Part shown: positions 42,427-50,398 of the stretch, piece after piece | How positions within the stretch are numbered: the stretch's first letter is position 1 | Layout of the letters: every line of letters begins with the position of its first letter | Assembly: GCF_022179445.1 (NCBI RefSeq) | Contig: NZ_BPQU01000005.1 | Coordinates: 1-64,000 of the forward strand | Source of the DNA: Methylobacterium mesophilicum | GTDB lineage: Bacteria; Pseudomonadota; Alphaproteobacteria; Rhizobiales; Beijerinckiaceae | DNA: 64,000 nt | Direction: 5' to 3' | Notes under the pieces: model-generated | Told to the model about the DNA's origin: nothing | The model's database searches: none | The model's input: only the letters and a program-made list of their open reading frames with translations | Program-made: the position numbers and the translations under genes

Positions 42427-43044
42427 TCATGTGCAGAGGGCGATGAGGGCCAGGTGCACAATGGCTCGCAAGTCCCGCTCGGAGGCGCCATCGCGCGCCT
42501 GTACCGACAGACCCTGCAGGGTGGCGGCGCAGAACGCGGCCAACGCCTGGGTATCGCTCGTCTCGGGCAATTCGCCCTCGCTCTTGCCGCGATCGAGCCG
42601 GGCCTTGATGGCTTCGCGTGCCGCGATCCGCCGAGCGGTCATGCGCTGCGCGATCGGGTGATGGTCGGGCCCGCAGCTCAGCAGGCCCAGCGAAATGAAG
42701 CAGCCGCCGGGACGGCCGCTGGCGGCGTAGTGCTTCGCCGCTTGTGTCAGCAGAGTGCGGATCGCCTCCTGCACGGTTCCCGGTTGTTCGAGGGCCGCCG
42801 CGGCGAACGCGCCGTCGCGCTGCTGATACAGGGCGACCGCTTCCTCGAAGAGGGCTTCCTTGCTCTGGAATGCGCCGTACAGGCTGGTCGCCGTGACGCC
42901 GATGGCGTCCGTGAGATCGGCGATCGACGTGCCCTCGTAGCCGCGGGCCTGAAACAGGGCCAGGGCGGTCTCGAGAGCTTCTTGGCGATCGAACTGGCGT
43001 GGCCGGCCGCGCCCTCTCCGACCCGACGGGTTTTCGATTTCCAT
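42427..43044 (-). CDS. TetR-family transcriptional regulator
   Basis: A 205-residue repressor. The helix-turn-helix is canonical: RRGRGRPRQFDRQEALETALALFQARGYEGTSIADLTDAIGVTATSLYGAFQSKEALFEEA (residues about 9-70). The C-terminal ligand domain is of the AefR-like type, with GCFISLGLLSC. ATG 43044 is preferred for the MEIENPSGRRG start, though no ribosome binding site is clear and ATG 43083 is possible. It is divergent from a secreted SGNH esterase with a shared promoter containing a repeated motif, so it likely controls that gene and itself. Confidence 0.9.
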   Translation of the reverse strand: MEIENPSGRRGRGRPRQFDRQEALETALALFQARGYEGTSIADLTDAIGVTATSLYGAFQSKEALFEEAVALYQQRDGAFAAAALEQPGTVQEAIRTLLTQAAKHYAASGRPGGCFISLGLLSCGPDHHPIAQRMTARRIAAREAIKARLDRGKSEGELPETSDTQALAAFCAATLQGLSVQARDGASERDLRAIVHLALIALCT

Positions 43045-43116
43045 AGCGACCACTGCGATAATGCCTTGACAGGCGCGCCACAAGCCGTCCTCAATTCTGT
43101 AGCGATTCCTGCAAAA
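43044..43116. promoter_or_regulatory. TetR/SGNH-hydrolase divergent promoter with repeated motif
   Basis: Two 17-base motifs in direct orientation, TAGCGACCACTGCGATA (43044-43060) and TAGCGATTCCTGCAAAA (43100-43116), match at 12 of 17 positions. They flank a TTGACA (43066-43071). The first touches the regulator's start codon, the second ends 10 bases before the esterase start. They are candidate operators for the divergent TetR protein. Confidence 0.4.
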
Positions 43117-43126
43117 AGGCTTTCCG

Positions 43127-43891
43127 ATGATGCGGCATGCGATCGTCGCTCTGGGTGCTCTCGCTCTCGGGGCCGGGCTCGGCGTAGGGGCGCAGGCCGA
43201 CCCGCGGCGGGTCCTGATCTACGGGGACAGCAACACCTGGGGCTATGTGGCGAGCCCTGACGGCCAGCCTGCCCGCCGCTACGGGCGCGACCAGCGCTGG
43301 ACGAGCCTGCTCCAGCAGGCGCTCGGTGCCGATTACGAGGTGGTGGAGGACGGACTGAATCTGCGCACGACCGACCTCGACGGCGAGGCTTGGCCCGACA
43401 GCATCATTCGGCCCGACACGGTCAACGGCTCAAAACATCTGCCGGTGTCGATCGCGGCCAACATGCCCCTCGATCTGGTCGTGATCATGCTCGGCACGAA
43501 CGATCTTCAGGCCCGCTATCAACGCTCGCCGGAGCAGGTTGCCGACGCCGCAGTGGGGCTCGCACGGCAGGTGCAGGCCTCCTCGGGAGGCATCGGCAAC
43601 GCCTATCCGGCGCCGCGCGTGCTACTGGTATCGCCGGTCCAGGTGGCGACGATTCCGATCCAGGGCTGGAGCGAGCGCTATGACGGCGGTCGGGAGAAAT
43701 CGCAGCACTTCGCCGAAGCTTTTGCGCAAGCGGCGGTGAAGGCCCGGATCCCGAGCTTCGACGCCGCATCCGCGATCGGCGGCGGCGCACATGGTGCCGA
43801 TGGCCTGCACCTGTCTCCGGCCGATCACCGTCAGTTGGCGGCCGCGATCGCCCCGGTAATCCGTAAGACGCTGGGCGCCGAAGAGCCGTGA
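43127..43891 (+). CDS. Secreted SGNH/GDSL-type hydrolase
   Basis: A 254-residue esterase or lipase-like enzyme. It begins with a signal peptide (MMRHAIVALGALALGAGLGVGAQA). The SGNH blocks are all present: block I RVLIYGDSNTWGY (Ser nucleophile), block III MLGTNDLQ (Asn), and block V ADGLHLSPADH with the catalytic Asp-His pair. The family acts on a broad range of esters, and the arylesterase subgroup is the closest in feel. ATG 43127 begins 83 bases from the divergent TetR gene, suggesting ligand-induced expression. Confidence 0.88.
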   Translation: MMRHAIVALGALALGAGLGVGAQADPRRVLIYGDSNTWGYVASPDGQPARRYGRDQRWTSLLQQALGADYEVVEDGLNLRTTDLDGEAWPDSIIRPDTVNGSKHLPVSIAANMPLDLVVIMLGTNDLQARYQRSPEQVADAAVGLARQVQASSGGIGNAYPAPRVLLVSPVQVATIPIQGWSERYDGGREKSQHFAEAFAQAAVKARIPSFDAASAIGGGAHGADGLHLSPADHRQLAAAIAPVIRKTLGAEEP

Positions 43892-43895
43892 CTGA

Positions 43896-44201
43896 TCACC
43901 CGGACGCGTAGTTGTCGTCCAGGAACGGCGTCGCGCTGTCGCCGATCGTGGTGCCGGGCTCGATGATCGCGGCGGCCTTGCGGATCAGCTCCGTGATCTC
44001 GACGGAGATGCGGTCGCCGGTGACCACGATCTGGCCGCGGGCGATCGGGTGGTCGTTGGCCAGGATCTCGACCATGTCGCTGTCGCTGGCCTCAAGCTCG
44101 ATCACCGCGCCGCGGCCCATGCGCAGCAGCATGTGCAGCGGCATCCGGGCCCGGCCCAGCACCACCGTCAGATCGACCTTCAGGGTCTCGAAGACCGCCA
44201 C
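43896..44201 (-). CDS. FliN/FliM-type SpoA-domain flagellar switch-like protein
   Basis: A 101-residue protein. Nearly the whole length is a SpoA domain: FETLKVDLTVVLGRARMPLHMLLRMGRGAVIELE, then PIARGQIVVTGDRISVEITELI, as in FliN, the C-ring protein that binds CheY-regulated switch complexes. GTG 44201 is chosen with GGGATGG just upstream; a longer in-frame start would reach across the lipB start. No flagellar genes are nearby, so it is either a dispersed flagellar component or another SpoA-domain protein. The stop lies four bases from the SGNH gene. Confidence 0.78.
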   Translation of the reverse strand: MAVFETLKVDLTVVLGRARMPLHMLLRMGRGAVIELEASDSDMVEILANDHPIARGQIVVTGDRISVEITELIRKAAAIIEPGTTIGDSATPFLDDNYASG

Positions 44202-44304
44202 CGCGCGCCCATCCCGTCTCGCCGCCGACCCGATGCACCCAAAACTTGCAACCGCCGGCCGCGGATGTTGAAGGCTTCGACCATCGACGCAGGATGGTGA
44301 ACCC

Positions 44305-45030
44305 TTGGTAAACGCGCCCCGCCTCACGGTCTCGCCCCATGCCTTCCCGGCGCGCCCCGGCTCGGATCCGGTGGGCTGGCGCGTGAGCGACGCGCCCGTG
44401 GGCTACGCGGACGCGGTGGCCTGGATGGAGGCGCGCGTCGAGCGGATCGCCCGGGGCGCGGCGCCCGAATGCGTCTGGCTGCTCGAACACCCGCCGCTCT
44501 ACACCGCCGGCACCTCGGCGCGGTCCGAGGACCTCGTGGCGCCCGATCGGTTCCCGGTCCACGTCACGGGCCGGGGCGGCCAGTACACCTATCACGGCCC
44601 GGGCCAGCGGGTCGCCTACGTGATGCTGGACCTCGACCGCCGGAGCCGGGACCTGCGCGCCTACGTGGCGAGCCTGGAGGGCTGGCTGATCGAGACCCTG
44701 GCGGCCTTCAACGTCCGGGCCGAGCGCCGGGAGGACCGGGTCGGCGTCTGGGTGCGCCGTCCCGAGAAGGGGCCGGGGGTGGAGGACAAGATCGCGGCCA
44801 TCGGCATCCGGGTGCGCCGCTGGGTCAGCTTCCACGGGATCAGCTTGAACGTCGAGCCGGACCTGTCGCACTTCGCCGGCATCGTGCCGTGCGGCGTGCG
44901 CGAGCACGGGGTGACGAGCCTGGTCGATCTCGGCCTGCCGGTGAGCCTGGCGGAGGTCGACATGCAGCTGCGCGCGGCGTTCGAAGAGATTTTCGGGGCT
45001 ACGGTGAGCGAGGCGCCGGAGAATCCGTGA
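44305..45030 (+). CDS. lipB: Octanoyltransferase LipB
   Basis: It transfers octanoate from acyl carrier protein to lipoyl domains, the first step of lipoate synthesis. The 241-residue protein has the catalytic Lys in [18 protein letters not shown] and the catalytic Cys in [12 protein letters not shown]. Other signatures are [14 protein letters not shown] and [25 protein letters not shown] 44305 is used as start, with AGGATGG at 44291-44297; the domain begins about 20 residues later. No lipA is adjacent in the window. Divergent from the FliN-like gene. Confidence 0.94.
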   Translation: MVNAPRLTVSPHAFPARPGSDPVGWRVSDAPVGYADAVAWMEARVERIARGAAPECVWLLEHPPLYTAGTSARSEDLVAPDRFPVHVTGRGGQYTYHGPGQRVAYVMLDLDRRSRDLRAYVASLEGWLIETLAAFNVRAERREDRVGVWVRRPEKGPGVEDKIAAIGIRVRRWVSFHGISLNVEPDLSHFAGIVPCGVREHGVTSLVDLGLPVSLAEVDMQLRAAFEEIFGATVSEAPENP

Positions 45031-45150
45031 TCCGAAAGGGCATCGGCATTCGGTCGGCGGAACCGGCCTCGGCGATGAGCGGAGCGCTTCGCCCATGCGC
45101 CGCCAGATTGGACCCTTGCGTCCACACAGACCGCGCGCACATGATGGTGC

Positions 45151-45510
45151 ATGTCGCTCGCTCCTCCGAAAGAACCACGGTCGTCAGAGGCTGCGCCGGC
45201 GCCGAGCAACAACCTGTTGCTCAGGCAGATGGATGGCCTGCGTCGTGACATGCGTGAGTTGATGGAGCGCGAGGCCCGCACGATCGAGCTAATGAACCGC
45301 ATCGCCGTGCGGATGGATGAAGGCTTCACCCGTATCCGCGACGACATGGCCTATATCCGGCGTGACGTCGGTGAGATGCGCGGCGATCTGCTGACGATGG
45401 AGAACCGCGTTTTGGACGCGATCACCGAAGTCCGGTTCATGGCCGCGCGCGTGGACGAAGCCGAGGCCGAGCTGCGGCAGGCGGTGGAAGGATCGCCGCC
45501 GGTCCCCTGA
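45151..45510 (+). CDS. Small coiled-coil protein of unknown function
   Basis: A 119-residue acidic/basic charged protein without signal peptide or transmembrane segment. Residues 22-108 form a long predicted coiled coil (RQMDGLRRDMRELMEREART, then IAVRMDEGFTRIRDDMAYIRRDVGEMR), with heptad-like Leu/Met/Ile spacing. Such short proteins are common in alphaproteobacteria near lipB or elsewhere, and function is unknown. ATG 45151 follows a region with no strong ribosome binding site. It is convergent with the large porin, ten bases away. Confidence 0.62.
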   Translation: MSLAPPKEPRSSEAAPAPSNNLLLRQMDGLRRDMRELMEREARTIELMNRIAVRMDEGFTRIRDDMAYIRRDVGEMRGDLLTMENRVLDAITEVRFMAARVDEAEAELRQAVEGSPPVP

Positions 45511-45520
45511 CAACCGACGA

Positions 45521-47647
45521 TCAGAAATCCGCGTGCAGCCGCGACGCGAAGAAGTGCGCCGGCCCGCGGTCGCGGTTGTAGCCGGGGTTGTTCACGAACT
45601 GGTAGTCGAAGGTCAGGGTCACGAACTTCGTCAGGTTCAGGGCGTAGTAGGTCTCGATCGCCCGCTCGCTGCCGTAGTTGAGCCGCCCGTCGCCGACCAG
45701 CAGGCCGTAATAGCCGGCCGCGAAGGCGGCGCGGTGCGAGGGTGAGAGCCGGTTCATCGCCGTGCCGATGGCGACCGTGTCGTCCGGCCGGTCCCAGGCC
45801 TTGCCCTTCAACGACAGGCCGCCGGAGAAGCTCTGGTCGATGTCGGTGAAGGAGATGTTCTCCGTGCGCCCGTCGTTCAGGCTCGCCCGGGCGAACAGGC
45901 CGAGTTCGGGCGTCAGCGCCTGCTCGAGGTTGATGTAGCCGCCGGTCTTCCGACGCGGCTTGCGGGTCGCGAGGGCGGCATCGCTGCCGTTGTCGAACAG
46001 GCCGAGCTGCGTGAGGGTGACCAGCTCCCGGTTGTTGGCCGAGACCCCGACATTCGAGAACAGGCCGATGCGGATCTTGCCGGGCTGCTCCAGCCATGGG
46101 AGCACGTGGCGCTCCTCGAACTCGGCGTTCAGGCCGGCGCGCCGGAACACCCGCGGGTCGAGCACGTCGCTGGACGGCTCCTTGGGCACCTGCGTGTAGG
46201 CGGCGCGGATCGCGAACTCCGGCCGGTTGTATTCGGCGTAGAGCCCTTGCGTGAAGCCAGGGAGGTTGGCCGGGAAGTCCCAGGCCGAGGCCCCCCACAG
46301 CGACCAGTTGAAGAAGTCGACCCGCGGGTCGTGGGCGTAGACGTTGCCGTCGAAGAAGTCGCCCAGCGCGAACTTGCCGGCGATCAGGGTGATCCGCTCC
46401 GCATCGTACCGGGTGGCGACCTGGTTCGGCCCGTCCGGCACCTCCACGGTCTCGCCGCCGAGCCCGATCGTCTGCTTCACGTAATAGCGGTTCGAGCGCA
46501 GCTTCGGGAACGGGGCGCCGGCCTTCTGCGCCTCGCCGTTGACGAAGCCCGCGACGCCCAGCGTCCGCGACAGGCCGAAGCCCTGGCTGAACTCGGGGTT
46601 GTAGTAGAGCTCGGTGCTGTCGGTGAGCTTGAGCCCGAGGAAGATGGTGGCCGTGGTGGTCTGCCGGGCCTGGTGCGGGATCAGGCTCTGCGCGCCCTCG
46701 TAGGGCGAGCGGAAGCCCGGCACCCCCTGGGCGATCAGCGTCGTCTGCCCGTGCAGCGAGAAGCGCCCGGTCTCGCCGTTGTCGGGGTCGTGCGGGGCGG
46801 TCTCGTCCGGATCGGGTGGAGCCTTCAGGCCGCCCGGGAACCACATCAGCCGCGCGAACAGCTGGTTCGAGGTGAAGCTCGCCCGGGACGTGACCGGACC
46901 GCCGTCGTCCCCCGGCACGCTGCCCAGCGAGAAGCGCCGGCTGCCGCCGAGGTCGATGTAGCGGTAGTCGATCCCCAGGGCGAGCGAGTCGCTGATCGCG
47001 TACTGGATGCCCGCGCCCAGGGTGAAGCCGAGATATCCGAGTTCGCGCCGCGCCGTGTTCTGGCCGCCCGCGTCGAGGTCCGGATAGTTCGCCAGGAACC
47101 GCGCGTTGGCGCCGGCGAGCCCGAACGATCCGTAGATCAGGTACCGGTCGAAGCTGTAGCCGACCCGGGCCCGGAGGGTGCCGTAGAGGTCGGTCTTGGC
47201 GCGCACGATGTTGAAGGGCTGGTCGGCATCCTCGTAGCCGAAGCCCGTGACGGTCGAGGGCACCGGCCGCTTCAGGTTCGCCACGTCGAGGGTCGCCTCG
47301 GCTCCGTAGACCCAGGGGCCGGTCTGCCAGTTCCAGCCGCCGAACAGGCCCCCGACCGCCGTGGTGGCGTTGCGGCCCTGGTCGCTGCGCCCGGTGGAAT
47401 CGCCGCTCTTGAACGCCGGCACCGCGCGGTTCCCGATCGCCGTCGGACCGAAATTATAGGCCCCGTAGGACCCGCCCGCGCTGCCCTGGAGGCCGATATA
47501 GCCCCCCGACCAGTCGGTGTAGGCGGGGAGGTCGGGCACCGGGCGCCGCCCGGCGGGGTCGGCCGCGGCCGCCGGAACGGACGCGATCAGGGGCCCCACC
47601 AGGACGAGGGTGGCGGCACGGAGGAGGGGCACGGGACGGGACGGCAT
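45521..47647 (-). CDS. Fused outer-membrane porin (Omp25-like barrel plus OprB)
   Basis: A 708-residue outer-membrane protein. After a signal peptide (MPSRPVPLLRAATLVLVGPL, ending PAAAA) residues about 35-260 are an 8-strand Omp25/Opacity-type barrel: WSGGYIGLQGSAGGSYG, VYGAEATLDVANL and ALGIDYRYIDLG near its end. A Pro/Asp-rich linker (KAPPDPDETAPHDPDNGET) leads to an OprB-type carbohydrate-selective porin from about residue 270 on, ending in the terminal aromatic strand HFFASRLHADF. ATG 47647 is preferred because an upstream start would place a palindromic promoter element inside the coding sequence. Sugar uptake is typical for OprB, but the fusion's specificity is unknown. Confidence 0.82.
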   Translation of the reverse strand: MPSRPVPLLRAATLVLVGPLIASVPAAAADPAGRRPVPDLPAYTDWSGGYIGLQGSAGGSYGAYNFGPTAIGNRAVPAFKSGDSTGRSDQGRNATTAVGGLFGGWNWQTGPWVYGAEATLDVANLKRPVPSTVTGFGYEDADQPFNIVRAKTDLYGTLRARVGYSFDRYLIYGSFGLAGANARFLANYPDLDAGGQNTARRELGYLGFTLGAGIQYAISDSLALGIDYRYIDLGGSRRFSLGSVPGDDGGPVTSRASFTSNQLFARLMWFPGGLKAPPDPDETAPHDPDNGETGRFSLHGQTTLIAQGVPGFRSPYEGAQSLIPHQARQTTTATIFLGLKLTDSTELYYNPEFSQGFGLSRTLGVAGFVNGEAQKAGAPFPKLRSNRYYVKQTIGLGGETVEVPDGPNQVATRYDAERITLIAGKFALGDFFDGNVYAHDPRVDFFNWSLWGASAWDFPANLPGFTQGLYAEYNRPEFAIRAAYTQVPKEPSSDVLDPRVFRRAGLNAEFEERHVLPWLEQPGKIRIGLFSNVGVSANNRELVTLTQLGLFDNGSDAALATRKPRRKTGGYINLEQALTPELGLFARASLNDGRTENISFTDIDQSFSGGLSLKGKAWDRPDDTVAIGTAMNRLSPSHRAAFAAGYYGLLVGDGRLNYGSERAIETYYALNLTKFVTLTFDYQFVNNPGYNRDRGPAHFFASRLHADF

Positions 47648-47664
47648 CGGACTCGCAGACAAGG

Positions 47665-47680
47665 TATAGCACTTGCTATA
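47665..47680 (-). promoter_or_regulatory. 16-bp perfect palindrome in the porin promoter
   Basis: TATAGCACTTGCTATA is a perfect palindrome starting 17 bases upstream of the porin ATG. On the minus strand it overlaps a TATAGC that could serve as a -10 element 15 bases after TTGCGT. A regulator bound here should block the porin promoter. The regulator is unknown. Confidence 0.5.
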
Positions 47681-47923
47681 ATAGGGTTCGCGGACACGCA
47701 AGCTGTTTCGGATCGCCTCGAACACGGGCCACATCGTTTCTCGTCCCGGGTCGCATTGTCGATGCCGTGCATGGCAGTGCCGTGACGATCTCCACATCTC
47801 TCCGGGGGTCAAGATACGCGCGGACACAGCCGGCGGAATAACTTCGATCCGCCCGCAGAAACTCGATACGTCTTCAGGTAAAGACCAAGAACTATCATTC
47901 GCCGACGCTGTAATGGTGTCAGA

Positions 47924-47938
47924 TTAGAATTGTTATCA
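47924..47938 (+). promoter_or_regulatory. Candidate Irr-type (ICE) box upstream of ftrA
   Basis: TTAGAA-TTG-TTATCA (47924-47938) resembles the alphaproteobacterial iron control element of Irr (TTAGAA-N3-TTCTAA), keeping four of six bases in the right half. It lies 48 bases before ftrA, in a stretch that is less GC-rich than average. Iron regulation of an Ftr operon is expected; this assignment is by eye only. Confidence 0.3.
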
Positions 47939-47985
47939 TTTGATCTGTGCCGGTTTGCCTCTTTGAAACTCCCCGCGGGAGCGTT

Positions 47986-48561
47986 ATGTGCATCGCCATG
48001 CGCGCTTCGACTCTCTTCCCGATTCTCCGCGGCCTGGCTGCGGGTGCCCTCCTGGCGACGGCGGGGGCCGCCGCGGCCAAGGAGGTGCCGATCGGTCCGC
48101 ATGTGACCAAGAACGGCCTCGAGGTCGCCGCCGTCTACCTGCAGCCGATCGAGATGGACCCGCCCGGCATGATGCGCGACGCCGCGCAGTCGGACCTGCA
48201 TCTCGAGACCGACATCCGCGCCGCAAAGGACAACCGGAACGGCTTCGCGGAGGGCGACTGGGTGCCCGCCCTCGAAGTCCGGTTCGAGGCGGTGAAGCTC
48301 GACGGCGACAAGCCCACCGACCAGAAGGTCTCGGGCGCGCTCATGCCGATGGTCGCCAACGACGGCCCGCATTACGGCGACAACGTCAAGCTGTTCGGCC
48401 CCGGCCGCTACCGCCTGAAGGTCACGGTGGCGCCCCCCGGCAAGGACAGTCACTTCGGCCGCCACGTCGACAAGGAGACCGGTGTCGGCCCCTGGTTCGA
48501 GCCCTTCGACGTAACCCAGGACTTCACCTTCGCCGGCGTCGGCAAGAAGGGCGCCTACTGA
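47986..48561 (+). CDS. ftrA: FtrA/P19-like periplasmic iron-binding protein
   Basis: The periplasmic component of the FtrABCD ferrous iron system known from Brucella and Bordetella. The 191-residue protein has a signal peptide and then the P19/Tp34 fold: EVPIGPHVTKNGLEVAAVYLQPIEMD, the DLHLETDIRA segment and a GPHYGDNVKLFGPGRYRL block; the His and Met residues here are the usual metal ligands. ATG 47986 is used because CGGGAGC precedes it closely; ATG 47998 is possible. First gene of a four-gene operon with cupredoxin, polyferredoxin and permease. Confidence 0.88.
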   Translation: MCIAMRASTLFPILRGLAAGALLATAGAAAAKEVPIGPHVTKNGLEVAAVYLQPIEMDPPGMMRDAAQSDLHLETDIRAAKDNRNGFAEGDWVPALEVRFEAVKLDGDKPTDQKVSGALMPMVANDGPHYGDNVKLFGPGRYRLKVTVAPPGKDSHFGRHVDKETGVGPWFEPFDVTQDFTFAGVGKKGAY

Positions 48562-48595
48562 GAAGTCGGGCGCCTCCTGAACCGCAAGGATATCC

Positions 48596-48940
48596 GTGTC
48601 ACGCTCGTCGCGCACCGTCCGCTTCGCCGCCGCGTTCCTGGCCGTCTCCTGCGCGGCCTTCTCCGCGCGCGCCGAGGACATGCCGGTCATCAAGGTGGAG
48701 ATGCGCGACGGCGTGATCCTGCCGGCGACCATCGAAGTTCCGGCCAACACCCGGTTCAAGCTGGAGATCTCGAATACCGGGCAGTCGCCGGTGGAGTTCG
48801 AGAGCACGGAACTCAAGCGCGAGAAGGCGCTGGCGGCCGGCTCGACCTCGTCGATCGTGTTCCGCACCCTCGATCCCGGCACCTACCAGGTGTTCGACGA
48901 CTTCCATCCCGAGGCGAAGGCCACCCTGGTGGCCAAGTGA
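48596..48940 (+). CDS. ftrB: FtrB-like cupredoxin, iron uptake
   Basis: A 114-residue periplasmic cupredoxin-fold protein thought to oxidise Fe2+ during uptake. Residues 1-26 are a signal peptide ending ARAED. The core (VIKVEMRDGVILPATIEVPANTRFKLEISNTGQSPVEFESTEL and TSSIVFRTLDPGTYQVFDDFHPEAK) is the EfeO/FetP-type cupredoxin. The blue-copper Cys ligand is not present, as expected in this subgroup. GTG 48596 follows AAGGA. It lies 34 bases after ftrA and 13 before ftrD. Confidence 0.85.
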   Translation: MSRSSRTVRFAAAFLAVSCAAFSARAEDMPVIKVEMRDGVILPATIEVPANTRFKLEISNTGQSPVEFESTELKREKALAAGSTSSIVFRTLDPGTYQVFDDFHPEAKATLVAK

Positions 48941-48953
48941 GCGGGTCTCGACG

Positions 48954-50369
48954 GTGACTGCCCCGACCTTCCTCGCCGACGCGCCCGCGCGCCGGGACCT
49001 GCTTGACGAGCGGCTCGCCCGCTTCGGCGACTGGCTGCGGCAGCACGGCTGGATGATCCGGGCCGTGCAGTGGGTGATCGTCGGCGTCTACGGGGTGCTG
49101 GTGATCGTGCCTGCGCTGCTGCCGCTGCCCGACAACACCGCGCATATCTGGACCAACCTGACGTTGGCCGCGCAATTCGCGTTCTGGGGCATCTGGTGGC
49201 CGTTCGTGCTCCTGAGCATGGTGCTGGTCGGACGGGCCTGGTGCGGCGTGCTCTGCCCCGAGGGCGCCTTGAGCGAGTTCGCCAGCCGCTGGAGCCGGGG
49301 CTACGCCGTGCCGCGCTGGATCACCTGGCAGGGCTGGCCGTTCCTGGCGTTTGCCGGCACCACCGTCTACGGGCAGATGACCAGCGTCTACGGCTACCCG
49401 AAGCCGGTGCTGGCGGTGCTCGGCGGCTCGACCGTCGCGGCGATCGTCGTGGGCCTGCTCTACGGCCGCAACAAGCGGGTCTGGTGCCGCTATCTCTGCC
49501 CGGTCAACGGCGTCTTCGCGGTGCTCTCGAAGCTGGCGCCGATCAGCTTCCAGGTCGACCGCGCCGCCTGGGCCGCCTCGCCCAAGCCCGTGCGGGGCAG
49601 CGAGCATTTCAACTGCGCGCCCCTGGTGCCGGTCAAGGCGATGCGCGGCTCGGGCTCCTGCCACATGTGCGGGCGCTGCAGCGGCCATCGCGGCGCGGTG
49701 CGCCTGGCCCTGCGCTCGCCCAACCACGAGATCGTCCACGTCGCCGGGAACGAGCCGAGCCTGGAACAGACCGTGCTGATCCTGTTCGGCATGCTGGCCC
49801 TGGCGGTGGGCGCGTTCCAATGGTCGTCGAGCCCCTGGTTCGTCGAGGCCAAGCAGATCGCCGCCACCTGGCTGATCGAGCACGGCATCACCTGGCCGCT
49901 GGAGATGTCGGCGCCGTGGTTCGTCCTGACGAACTACCCCGACCACAGCGACGTCATGACCCTCCTCGACGGCGGGTTGCTCCTGGCCTACATCGGCGCC
50001 GCGACGGTGATCCTCGGGCTCGCCGTGTCGGGAATCGTGGCGCTCGCGACCCTGGCGCTCGGCGGATGGTCGCTCCGGCGCTTCCATCACCTGACGCAGA
50101 CGCTGATCCCGGTGGCGGGCTGCGGCGTCTTCCTGGGCCTCTCGGCGCTGACCGTCACGTTCCTGCGCGGCGACGGCATCGTGATCCCGTACGTGTCGGA
50201 AATCCGGGCCGCCATGCTGACCGGCGCCGGCCTGTGGAGCGTGTGGCTCGCCTGGCGGGTCGCCGGCCTCGGGGCGGGCGGCCTTCAGCGGGCCGCGGCC
50301 ACGGCCTGCATCGCCTCCGCGGTGACCCTCTCGGTCGCCAACTGGGTGCTCCTGTTCTGGGTCTGGTAG
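48954..50369 (+). CDS. ftrD: FtrD-like polyferredoxin membrane protein
   Basis: A 471-residue inner-membrane iron-sulfur protein proposed to accept or deliver electrons for the Ftr iron permease. There are about nine or ten hydrophobic segments. The cysteine motifs are GRAWCGVLCPEGALSE (about residues 95-110), KRVWCRYLCPVNGVF (178-192) and a [4Fe-4S]-type CHMCGRCSGHRGAV (236-249), reminiscent of YccM/NapH/NosR. GTG 48954 begins 13 bases after ftrB. The operon order here is A-B-D-C rather than A-B-C-D. Confidence 0.86.
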   Translation: MTAPTFLADAPARRDLLDERLARFGDWLRQHGWMIRAVQWVIVGVYGVLVIVPALLPLPDNTAHIWTNLTLAAQFAFWGIWWPFVLLSMVLVGRAWCGVLCPEGALSEFASRWSRGYAVPRWITWQGWPFLAFAGTTVYGQMTSVYGYPKPVLAVLGGSTVAAIVVGLLYGRNKRVWCRYLCPVNGVFAVLSKLAPISFQVDRAAWAASPKPVRGSEHFNCAPLVPVKAMRGSGSCHMCGRCSGHRGAVRLALRSPNHEIVHVAGNEPSLEQTVLILFGMLALAVGAFQWSSSPWFVEAKQIAATWLIEHGITWPLEMSAPWFVLTNYPDHSDVMTLLDGGLLLAYIGAATVILGLAVSGIVALATLALGGWSLRRFHHLTQTLIPVAGCGVFLGLSALTVTFLRGDGIVIPYVSEIRAAMLTGAGLWSVWLAWRVAGLGAGGLQRAAATACIASAVTLSVANWVLLFWVW

Positions 50370-50398
50370 CGCGGTCCGCGTTCAACTGAGGAAACGCC

